Assembly: GCF_002234675.1 (NCBI RefSeq)
Contig: NC_019872.2
Span: 10,289,950-10,353,949 of the forward strand
Source: Oryzias latipes
Taxonomy: Eukaryota > Chordata > Actinopteri > Beloniformes > Adrianichthyidae
Length of the DNA: 64,000 nt
Reading direction: 5' to 3'
A program made the translations under genes and the position numbers. Shown here piece after piece: positions 26,086 to 36,238 of this stretch (the stretch's first letter is position 1; each line of letters opens with the position of its first letter). The notes under the pieces were generated by a model that saw only the letters and a program-made list of their open reading frames with translations, made no database searches and was not told the DNA's origin.

Positions 26086-27500
26086 ACAATTCTGTATTTG
26101 TTAAAACATTTTTTCCTCTAGTTTTGTTTAAATATTTGAAGCCAATTTACAAGTTGGGATGAATTTATTTTATGGAATAATGTAAAAAGCGGTCTAGCAC
26201 TGAACCTAATGATTTTACTTTATTTATCCGGCTAAAAACAGGCGAAAGAGGAAATAAAAATAGAAATTCTAACACATCAATAAAATCAGGTTTTCTGCTG
26301 TTTAAAAATAGATTTTGAAGTTCTGTGGCAGTTGTTGTACACAGGCCTATGGGTATTTAAGTTTCGTTTTGACAACAGAAACCATCAAATGAAAAAGAAA
26401 AAGGTTTGATTAAAAAAAAATTGGAATCTAAAAATCAAATTTTGCTAAAATCAAGATTTTTTAAATCCTGTGTTACATCAGTCTTTGTTTAAAAAGAAGA
26501 CTTGAAGTATTTTTTTCTTTGTGGTATAAGTGAAGAAAATGTAATATTTATATAGAAAATAAATATAAATATATTTTTTTGCGTAAAACTAGATTTACAT
26601 GTTTTTTTATTGCAGCAACTTGCAAACAGTAATTAGCACAGCTGTAATAATTTCATTTGTAAAACTACATCTTATTGTTGTTCCAAAGATTTTACCATCT
26701 ATCCAATGAGTGCTAAGAACTGTATATCTGGAGTTACGTTTGGCACCACCGTCTTGAGCAATAACCTATAGTTTAGACAAGACTGGGACGTTTTTTCTAT
26801 GAATTTATTTCTTTTTTTCTTAAACATGATTAAACAGAGAAAATAACTGTTTTTTTAATGTCCCGTTTAAATGTTAAAAATTACATAAAAGGATTGTTTA
26901 CACTTATTAATGCATTCATTTTTTTTAAAGGACGCTTGAAATACCTATAAGCACATGGACCCAGTTGTTTTTTTCTCTATGAATAAATTGATTTGAAAAT
27001 GGAACTCTTCTTCTGTTCTTAATCACTTTGCTTTACAATCAAATAAACATTTCAAATGCATAACCAACATAACACATGATAGATTACCATATAACAATAC
27101 AAATAAAAACAATCTAATCAGATTTAGCATTTAATTCTGCACTTTTTTTTGTTCAAGCATTTATTTTTTGTCTTATTACTGAAGCTGGAAAATTAAATGA
27201 ACATTAATAAACTTTTTGGTTGCAATTCATCATTCAACCATACTTAATAAGTATGCTCACTTCTTATATGTATTTATAGCTACGTGACATTAATCTTTTA
27301 CAGGTTGTACAATCTTTATTAAGAATTGAGAGGTCAGAGGTTTTCTATGCAAGCATTGTAAAACATTTGCGCCACAACTTTTACATTCTACTCTTTCACG
27401 GTGTTTATAAGATTTGTAACCATCAAACAATACAACTCATGATACATTTACAAAAGAAAATAATCAATTTTTTGGTCTACAGTATGTAACCAATGAGGTA
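26086..27500. other. UGT intergenic spacer
   Basis: 3' UTR of UGT gene 1 (AATAAA at 26253-26258) followed by very AT-rich DNA up to the promoter of UGT gene 2. No ORF, RNA gene or recognisable mobile element was seen. Confidence 0.5.
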
Positions 27501-27509
27501 ACTCATTTA

Positions 27510-27632
27510 CTTTTGAAGGACAGAGGAGATCAGAGGCCGGAGTTTGAACCCAAGTCTCATAAATTCCTGTTGGATGTACTTTACATGGGTATAGCCTGCT
27601 AGAAGGATACAACTATTGGCGACTGACAACAG
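27510..27632 (+). promoter_or_regulatory. Promoter / non-coding first exon of UGT gene 2
   Basis: Aligns with the upstream interval of UGT gene 1 over GAGTTTGAACCCAAGTCTC and the neighbouring AACTCATTTACTT segment. A GT donor sits at 27633 (CAACAG then GTGAGC). The acceptor TCATTCTCTAG at 27745-27755 lies five bases before the start codon. It therefore has the same untranslated first exon architecture as gene 1. Confidence 0.5.
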
Positions 27633-27760
27633 GTGAGCGGATTTCAGAAACCTGTATCTCTGTTAGTTAAAACAAAATTTAGCAATGAGTTATTTTCTGT
27701 TTAAACAATCCAAAGCTATATCAACCTTATAGTCATATATATTCTCATTCTCTAGGAGCA

Positions 27761-30700
27761 ATGTATCGAGTGTGTGGAGGATTAGCATGTTTTAGTCTCT
27801 GTCTCATTTTCTTGGTGCCATCATGCAGTGGAGGAAATATTCTAGTGTATCCTGTTGATGGAAGCCACTGGATCAACATGAAGATTCTTCTAGAAGAACT
27901 TCATGCCAGGGGACACAATATTACTGTGATTAGGGTTTCCACCAGCTGGTACATAAAAGAGAAGTCTCCTATCTACTCATCCATCACCCTTGAAATGGAA
28001 GAGGCCTTAGAAGACTTCTTTGATGTTTTCGTAAAAGAGCAAATTAAGGTATTTGATCATTTGCTTTATAGAAATAAATACATGAAAATTCTAATTTTCC
28101 ATTAAGTATAAAGATCCCTTATCATCTTTGTGTTTTTATTTTTGCTATCATAGGTGCAGCGAGAAGGTGCTTCAATGTTGTCTTTCTTCAAGCTCAACAA
28201 AGACTTTCTGTCGATGCTCACTCAGGCTCACGTATTGTGGTGTGATGTTACAAAAGACATTTTTGAGAACGAGGATCTGGCAAAACAAATAACCGATTCC
28301 AAATATGATGTGGTTCTGACTGATCCAGCGATAGGTGGAGGTCTTGTCTTAGCCAAATATTTTAATCTACCTGTGGTACTCAATGTGCGCTGGATCCCCG
28401 TTGGAGAAGGTCACTTTGTTCTGGCCCCTTCTCCACTTTCTTATATCCCAGTACCAGGATCAGGCTTAACAGATAGGATGGACTTCATTCAGAGGCTCAA
28501 AAACATCTTTTTTAACTGCATCACAAAGTTTCAAGAATTGTTCTTGGTGGGGCCCATCTATGATGACATCTGTAGTAAATACATAGAGGGTGGATGTAGC
28601 ATCGTCTCTCTGCTTCAGCAAGCAGACATTTGGCTTTTTAGATCAGATTTTGTGTTTGACTTCCCTCGACCTACCATGCCAAACGTGGTCTACATCGGAG
28701 GATTCCAGTGCAAACCAGCTGAACCTCTGCCAGCAGATCTAGAGAAGTTTGTTCAAAGTTCTGGAGAACATGGAGTGATAATCATGACTTTGGGAACATT
28801 GGTTAATGCTCTGCCTCAAGACGTTGCAAATGAGATTGCCGAAGTCTTTTCCAAGATGCCCCAGAAGGTAACAGACAACATTTATTACATTTTTTCAATT
28901 TAATGCCAAATTTTATGGAGATTTTTAATCTGCCCTTTTACGACTTTGATCGATATTGAAGATACAATCTTCCTACTGATGCTTTTAGCAGAATTATACC
29001 CCAGTTTACAAATGTGCACTGCTAGGATGCAATTTCCTAGTAATGAAAACTCTTTTTAAAACTAGCAATGACAATGTTTCTATTAAGGAAAAAAAGACGC
29101 ACTAATAATATATTATGTATAATTAAAAAAAATCCCTTACTTCTGCCTCAAAAATGGTATTGTTTACAGCGTTTTTTCATTTGTTTGTGCCTCTTAGTCT
29201 CGCTGCTTTAAACAATGACATTTTTGGCAGTTAATCTTTTGTCATACACAACATACTGAACATTTAATAATGAATAAAACTACATTACAACTTATTACTT
29301 AGGTTTTACATTACATTACATTTAATTACTGCAAAAAGTATTATATTACTGCAAAATGTAACTTTTGTAATAAGTTACTTCATATTCCATTGTTTTTCTA
29401 CACATGTATAGAATGAACACAGATATCCAGATTGTTGGTTAGAGGAACAACTTTGTGGCAAATCCAGCATCCTTTCAAGTTTACTGTAGCTGTCTTTTGA
29501 AAAGTAATGTAAGCAAACCAGGTTTAAGTCAAATTTATCCCCCCGAAAAACAAACTACATCCACTGCTTCCTGGTATAAAGATTCTTTGTCAACCACCTC
29601 TGCAATCAGCCAAATATGTACTTCTTACCTATTTTAATAAATTGAAGAAACACTGCTGTTACTCCTGTAAAGCACAATGGAGACCACAACTGCACAAGGC
29701 TCTCGTAATAAGCAGTCTGTACTCTCTGGGAAAAGGCCAATAAAACTAATACCACATTGTGCTGTGGTACTGCCCTCATTTACTAAGTTTACCATGCCAC
29801 AGTATAAAATTTACTGACATTAGAGATTTTGGATGATAAAATTGAGGATGAAAAAAATTAAGGTAGTTTTAAAGTTGTGGTTATTTGAATTATAAACTGC
29901 CAAAAGCCATACTTATTTATTTACAACATGCTAAAATTTTTGACTTTGTTCAAATAAAAGGGAAAAAATAGTTGCAATTGATGTTTATAGTATCTTTTTT
30001 TATTTGAATAAATACTTGATTTTTACTTTTTTTTTTCAAATAAAAAAATACCCTATAAGCTTATAAAAATAATGGTGGCCGTAGGGTGACATGGTACGAA
30101 AAATAAATTGTAGCCACAAAATATTTAAAATATGCAAGTGCTAATTCATGGCCACAAAAAGGCAAAGAGTGCAAAATAAATACTATTTATGTGGCCACAG
30201 ACTAAATTTTTGTTTTTATGGTCTTTCAGTATTCATTAAAAAAAGTATGAAATGATTGTAAGATTGTTGCTTCCTTTTAGGTGATATGGAAACACAAAGG
30301 GGACCGTCCTTCTACACTGGGCAATAACACTCTCATAGTGGACTGGATGCCACAGAAAGACCTCCTTGGACATCCGCAGGTTAAAGTCTTTGTAGCTCAT
30401 GGAGGGACCAACGGAGTCCAAGAGGCCATTTACCATGGGGTCCCAGTGCTGGGCATCCCACTGTTCTTTGATCAGTACGACAACCTTCTACGTTTGCAGG
30501 AAAGAGGTGCTGGAAAAATCCTCCAACTTGCTGACTTGAATGGCCGCAATTTTGAAGAAGGTCTTAAGGAGGTGCTCCATAATAGTAGCTACAGGCAAAA
30601 CATTCAAAGACTTTCTCGTTTGCACAAAGATAAGCCAATGTCACCCATGGATCAGGCTATTTTCTGGATAGAGTATGTGATACGACACAAAGGGGCTCGA

Positions 30701-30865
30701 CATCTGATTTCAGAGGCTTACAAGATGCCGTGGTACTCATATCACAGTTTAGATGTTGTCCTCCTGCTTCTGGCTGTAGGAGCTGTGCTGCTTTACTCTA
30801 TTTATGGTGTTTTCAGATTTTTGTGCTGCAGAAGGAAAATAAAGACAAAAACTAAGCTTAACTAA
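27761..30865 (+). CDS. UDP-glucuronosyltransferase gene 2 (UGT5/UGT2-like)
   Basis: Tandem paralog of the preceding UGT, with the same predicted activity and ER topology. Coding exons are 27761-28048, 28154-28867 and 30281-30865, with lengths (288, 714, 585) and phases identical to gene 1; the protein is 528 aa. The catalytic DGSHW His, the LTDP Asp, the UDP-sugar signature with FFDQYDN, the C-terminal membrane helix and a KTKTKLN tail are all intact. It differs from gene 1 mainly in the signal peptide, in the first part of exon 2 (roughly residues 103-180, the aglycone-binding region), around NCITKFQELFLV (residues 235-246), and in the membrane helix. Exon 3 is nearly identical at DNA level, while intron 2 (1413 bp against 640 bp) is unrelated. 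No break is seen, so it should be functional. Confidence 0.92.
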
Positions 30866-31430
30866 AGTTATCAGGTTAATCCGAAGTGTTTTCATTTGTT
30901 TTCGTTAGTTAATTTAGGAAAAACTGTTCTAGCGCAAAGGTGTGAATATGTAATACAAAAAGAAACCTTTTTAGTTTCTTTAAATTTTTCTTTTTCATAA
31001 AGTCACTTAAAATATTTCTCAATCCCAGAGTAACCCTTTATCAACTTTGAGAACTTGTTTTGAAAAGGATTTTTGTTTGTTTTACGCAACAACAGACTAA
31101 AAGTCATGAAAAGTTTATTTATAACCACTTCTACCTTTAAATTGAAAGTTTTTAAGGTGCTTGTACTTGTTGTCGGCAAAACAGTTTTTGCATATTATAT
31201 TTGTCTTTAAGAATGAGAATGAGAATGATTAAACAAAAATGAAAGCACTGAACTCAAAAACGTTTTGTAATTACTAGCTTTTGCTTTTGTTTTTGAGGAA
31301 AAAGGTATCCCCCTTTTACTGTTCTGAATCAGTACAAAACACATTTTATTATTGAAAATAAATGGAAAGATGTTCTTATGTACATGTTTTAAGAGCTTTT
31401 GTACTAGTTGCCAAATTCCACCCTTTGTTA
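30866..31430. other. 3' flank of UGT gene 2
   Basis: AT-rich 3' UTR and intergenic DNA. The nearest AATAAA on the plus strand is about 31357-31362. No gene was seen. Confidence 0.4.
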
Positions 31431-31434
31431 CTGG

Positions 31435-31780
31435 TGTATTGGGACGACCCAAATGCAGGAACAAAGTGGCGAAGTGGAGTGAGGAGAATTATGTAATTAA
31501 CAAAGGGCACCACTTCAAGTGGGACAGAAACTCCAAAACCCATTGTAATAACACAGTCCCTTAGCACAGACAAGAAAAAAAAATAAAAAAATAAAATAAC
31601 AGAAAACCAGATTGTAACACAGAAACAGGGTAGCTTAAATAGAACACAACAAATTTACTAAAGTGTAGGCAGCTGGGGCGTGGCCATTATAGAGCCAAAG
31701 CTAACCTGCACAAAAAACAAATATAAACACATATATAAAATAACGCCCCTCTCACCCTCCGTGGGTGGCTTTTCCTCCAA
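31435..31780 (-). repeat. Unclassified repeat fragment
   Basis: On the minus strand the segment TTGTTCCTGCATTTGGGTCG near 31445-31465 resembles the ends of common fish non-coding retroelements, and the following sequence is anonymous AT-rich DNA up to the 3' end of the R4-type LINE. The assignment is weak. Confidence 0.25.
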
Positions 31781-32344
31781 GCTCGGGTCCTCTACCAGAG
31801 ACCTGGGAGCTTGAGGGTCCTGCGCAGTATCTTAGCTGTTCCTAGTACTGCACTTTTCTGTACTGAGAGGTCTGAGGTCTTTCCAGGTATCTGTTGTAGC
31901 CACTCCTCCAGCTTGGGGGTTACTGCCCTGAGTGCTCCAATTACCACAGGCACCACTGTCACCTTCACTTTCCATGCTTTCTCCAGTTCTTCTCTGAGTC
32001 CCTGGTATTTCTCCAGTTTCTCATGTTCCTTCTTCCTGATGTTTCCATCGCTTGGCACTGCCACATCCACCACAACGGCTTTCCTCTGTTCTTTATCCAC
32101 CACTACAATGTCTGGTTAGTTCGCCATTATCATCCTATCAGTCTGGATCTGGAAATCCCACAGGATCTTTGCCCTGTGATTCTCTATCAACTTCGGAGGT
32201 GTTTCCCATTTTGATCTTGGGGTTTCCACTTCATATTCTGCACACATGTTCCTGTATATTATTCCAGCCACTTGATTGTGGCGCTCCATGTAGGCTTTCC
32301 CTGCCAGCATCTTACACCCTGCAGTTATGAGCTGGATTGTTTCA
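31780..32344 (-). mobile_element. R4/Dong (REL-endonuclease) LINE, 3' part
   Basis: The C-terminal end of an R2/R4-type LINE polyprotein on the minus strand. It carries the restriction-enzyme-like endonuclease region, with GCKMLAGKAYMERHNQVAG, KILWDFQIQTDRM, the PDIVVVD...AVVVDVAVP catalytic pattern and the ending KSAVLGTAKILRRTLKLPGL. A stop sits within the stretch before PDIVVVD, so the ORF is broken there. The Cys-Cys-His-Cys knuckle begins in the other fragment (CRLC near 36258); where such elements usually have His, this copy reads Leu (TIQLITAGC). The partner fragment is 36239-38880; the L2-type LINE lies between. Confidence 0.75.
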
Positions 32345-35300
32345 GAACTTATTCAAACTTTATTTTATTTATAAAATAGCGCTTCTCATGCACTTTGTGC
32401 AGCTCGAAGCGCTTTAACACTAAAAACAGTAAACACACAACATTACAATAAAAACCCCAACCCACCCTTCACCCTTCCCACTCCCCTCCATTAAACCACA
32501 TGACCCATGGCTCCCACGTACAATGAAATATGACTATGTAACTGTAAAAGAATAAATAAATAAATAAATAAATAAATAAACAAGTATGGCTTAGCTCTGC
32601 TGTGAGGAAACAGTATCTGGGAATCCTTTCATACCAGGAGCCAGCCCGGCCACCGGAACATCGCCACAGTGCCCACCCAGACCGGAACAACACCGGGGTC
32701 CCCCTCACAGCCAAAAGCTGTAAAATTAGACCCCAGCCGCCCCAGCAAGGGCAACAACTGCAGCAACAACCGCTGACCAAGCCGGCAATCCCTGGAGGAA
32801 AAGATCCCCTCAAGAAACACTGGGGCTAAAATCATAAGATGCTAAAATTAAAAACATAAAAAAGAAAAAAACATAAAATTGAAAATAAGATGCATAAAAT
32901 TAAAATAAATACATAAATAAAATAGCCTATACTAAAACTAATAGAATAAATTAGCAGTTAAAATCAACTAAAAGCTAAATTAAAAAGGTGGGTCTTGAGC
33001 CTCTTCTTAAAAACCTCTACTGTCTCTGCGGCCCTGAGGCTCTCCGGAAGGCCGTTCCACAGGCGAGGACCATAATGGCAGAACGAAGCCTCACCATAAG
33101 TTTTGGTCCTCACCTTGGGAACAACTAAGAGGCCAGTACCGGAAGACCTCAAGGTCCGCGAGGGCTCATATTTTAAAAGAATATCATTTAAATAAGAAGG
33201 CCCAAGACCATAAAAACATTTATAAACCATTAAAAGAATTTTAAAATCAATCCTGAAACGCACAGGGAGCCAATGCAGCGATTTTAAAACCGGTGTAATG
33301 TGTTCCCGCCCTCTGGTTCTCGTCAGAACTCGTGCCGCTGAGTTCTGTAGAAGTTGTAAGTTTGAAAGAGACTTTTTGGGTAAACCAGAGAGCAGGGCAT
33401 TACAGTAATCTAAACGACTGAAAATAAAAGCATGCATTAGCACTTCTGTGCTGGCAAGAGAGAGGAACGGGCGGACTCTGGCAATGTTTTTGAGATGATA
33501 AAATCCTGTCTTAACGACATTTTTAATGTGTGGGATAAAATTTAGCTCAGAGTCAAAAAGTACGCCCAGGTTTCTCACACATTGAGAAGGTTTAAAATTA
33601 TGAAGATGTGGTAAAATCATCTCTCTCTTGTCTTCAGAACCGATGATTAAAACTTCAGTTTTGTCCTGGTTGAGCTTTAAGAAATTTTCTGCCATCCACA
33701 ACTTTATATCTAAAATGCAGTTTAAAAGAGTGTTAACCGGTTCAAGGTCATCAGGAGACACGGTGATGTAAAGCTGTGTATCATCAGCATAGCTGTGAAA
33801 GTCAACGCCATGTCTCCTGATGACCTCCCCAAGAGGCAACATATACAAATTAAAAAGTATTGGCCCTAAAATTGACCCTTGGGGAACCCCACAGCTTATT
33901 TCGTGGATTCCTGAAGAGCACATATCCATACTTACATAAAAGTGTCGATCTGTCAGGTAAGAGTAAAACCACTTAAGAACATTTCCAGAAAGGCCCACTA
34001 GACTACTAAGTCTGTCTAATAAAATCTGGTGATCTACTGTATCAAAAGCGGCACTAAGATCCAGTAGCACCAGAACACCATGAAGTGGTCTGCGAAGTCC
34101 TCACATGAAGCATTAGATGATGGCATGGAGGACTTGTTGAAGTCTTTGTTTATTAAAATATCAATTGTTTTAAAAAGAAATTTGGGGTTGTTTTTATTTA
34201 TTTTCTGAAATGATTTTTGAAAAATAGGAGGTTCTGGCCCGTTTAACTGAGTTATTGTAGATTTTGAGTTGTTCTTTAAAAATGTCTTTGTGAATTATTA
34301 ATTTCGTCTTCCTGTATTTCCTCTCTGCTCTCCTGCAGTTCTGCTTCAGACCCTTAATGTCGTCAGTCTTCCATGGCATTTTAGGAGTGGCTTTTAATGT
34401 TTTTGTTTTGAGTGGAGCCACTGCATCTATGGAAGACTGAAGTCTGTTATTAAAATGATCAACAATAAAATCACAGGGTGCAGGTAAAATCTGAGCAGGA
34501 GTTTGCTTAAAAACATCAATAAAACTTGCAGCCACTTCAGGAGTTAAATACCGTTTCCTCACAGTTCTCACTGAGGCTTCCTGCTGGATTTCACTGGTGA
34601 CAGTAAAAAACACACAGTAATGGTCTGAGGTGGCTATGTCAACAACAGAGGACACCCCAGTGGACAGACCATAGGTAATGACCAGGTCCAGGGTGTGTCC
34701 TCTGTTGTGAGTTGGCTGTGTGACATGCTGCTGAAAATCCATGCTGTTTAGAAGATTTAAAAACTCGCAGGCATAGATATCATTACAATTGTCAACATGC
34801 AAATTAAAATCACCAGTAATTAAAATCCTATTGTACCTAATATGAAGAGATGATAAAAGTTCCGAAAATTCTTCGATAAAACAGGAAGGAGGGGTTGGTG
34901 GTCTGTATACTGTGACAGTTAAAACAGGTGGGTCTCCAAAAAGAAAAGCATGATGCTCAAATGAACAATATTTACCGAGTAAAATATTTTCAGATAAAAT
35001 TCTTTTGTGAGCAATCGATGCTGTACCTCCACCTTTCTTTCCTCCCCTGATTGAAAATAAAAAATTAAAATTAGGTGGAGAAGCCTCAGTGAGAATAGCT
35101 GGTGCATCAGAGCCAAGCCAGGTTTCAGTTAAAAACAAACAGGTTAAATCATGGTCTAAAATCAGATCATTTATGATAAAAGACTTATTTAAAAGGGATC
35201 TGACATTTAAAAGAGCCATCTTCATGGTTGTGGGTACAATCTTATGTGTGCATGTCATGGGTTTTGTGACTGATGTGTGAATTGGTCGGAGACAACAAAT

Positions 35301-36238
35301 ATGCGAGGCACGTGGATATGAATGCAAATGATTAGAATGTCTATTGGTGATGCGGACTGGTATGTGATGCTGTATGGCAGAGAATGATGAGTCAGGGGTG
35401 TGGGTGTCCTGGTTCAACCGTCAGCTGGATATGGTTTTGAAAGAACGGAGGGTGAGATCAATGTTCATGCTGAGAAGACGGGAACCACTATAGTTGGGGT
35501 GTAAACCGTCTGATTTGAAGAGGTATGGTCTATTGTAAAAAGTTGTGAAGTTATCAACGTATGGAATGCTTATGGAATGACAGTATGTTTTTAACCAAAT
35601 GTGAAGCTGACGGACGCGTGAGAACATGATGTCTCCATAACGGGGTGCAGGTAGTGGTCCAGATACGATACAGTGTATGTTTAACTGTTGGATGGTATGA
35701 ATCAGGTGGATGAAGTCCATTTTCAGAGTCTCTGATTGCTGCAGTTTCAGGTTGTTGGTGCCTGCATGTATGATAAAAGTCTCCGCAGAGGGGTATTTCA
35801 CAGAGAGTTGGTGGGCAGAGTTTTTAATCTCATTGACGACAGCTCCAGAGAGTGTGTGTGTGCGGCACCTTCTGACCCGGACATGCCGGACAACGGAGTC
35901 TCCCACGATGAGCGCGGGCTGCTGCACAGGTCCGGGTCTTCCAGCGGGTCTCCCCGATACAGCAGCGGGGTGATGAGCAGCGGCCTCCGCTCCAGCGGGC
36001 TCAGGTGGAGAAATGGGAGCTCCATAGTGATGTTTCCGGGCAGACAGTACTCCAGCGTGAAGACCTGGTTTTTCTGTGGAGAGTGGATCCCCTGAAGCTG
36101 GTGAGATGCAGGTTGCGGCGCGCAAGCCCCGGGGAAGCTCGCCTGAGCGTCGGGCCACCGCCTCTTTCAGCAGACGGCGGCGTTTCCTTCTCGTGGCGGG
36201 GGCCAGCGGAACAGCAGAGGATCCGGGCGGCTGGGCCA
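32345..36238 (-). mobile_element. L2/CR1-type LINE, near full length, nested and internally deleted
   Basis: Minus strand. ORF1 (35421-36158) has a basic, proline-rich N-terminus and an SGNH esterase domain (IVGDSVVRHV, HAGTNNL, DGLHPNYSGSRLL), as known for CR1/L2 ORF1 proteins. ORF2 opens at 34194-35417 with an AP endonuclease (LLNVRSL, LTETWLGSD, VYRPP, LITGDFNLHVD, HTLDLVI, SDHY). It hits a stop in a short AAAT-like slip near 34194. After about 120 bp that end at CEDFADHF, the reading jumps to LVLLDLSAAFDTVDHQ in ORF 32964-34070, so roughly the first third of the reverse transcriptase is deleted. The YADD active site and the ending [18 protein letters not shown] are present. The 3' UTR ends with a hairpin tail at about 32345-32430. 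It is inserted in the R4-type LINE. Confidence 0.8.
32551..32580. repeat. (AAAT)n microsatellite
   Basis: About seven AAAT units inside the 3' UTR of the L2-type LINE. Confidence 0.9.
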
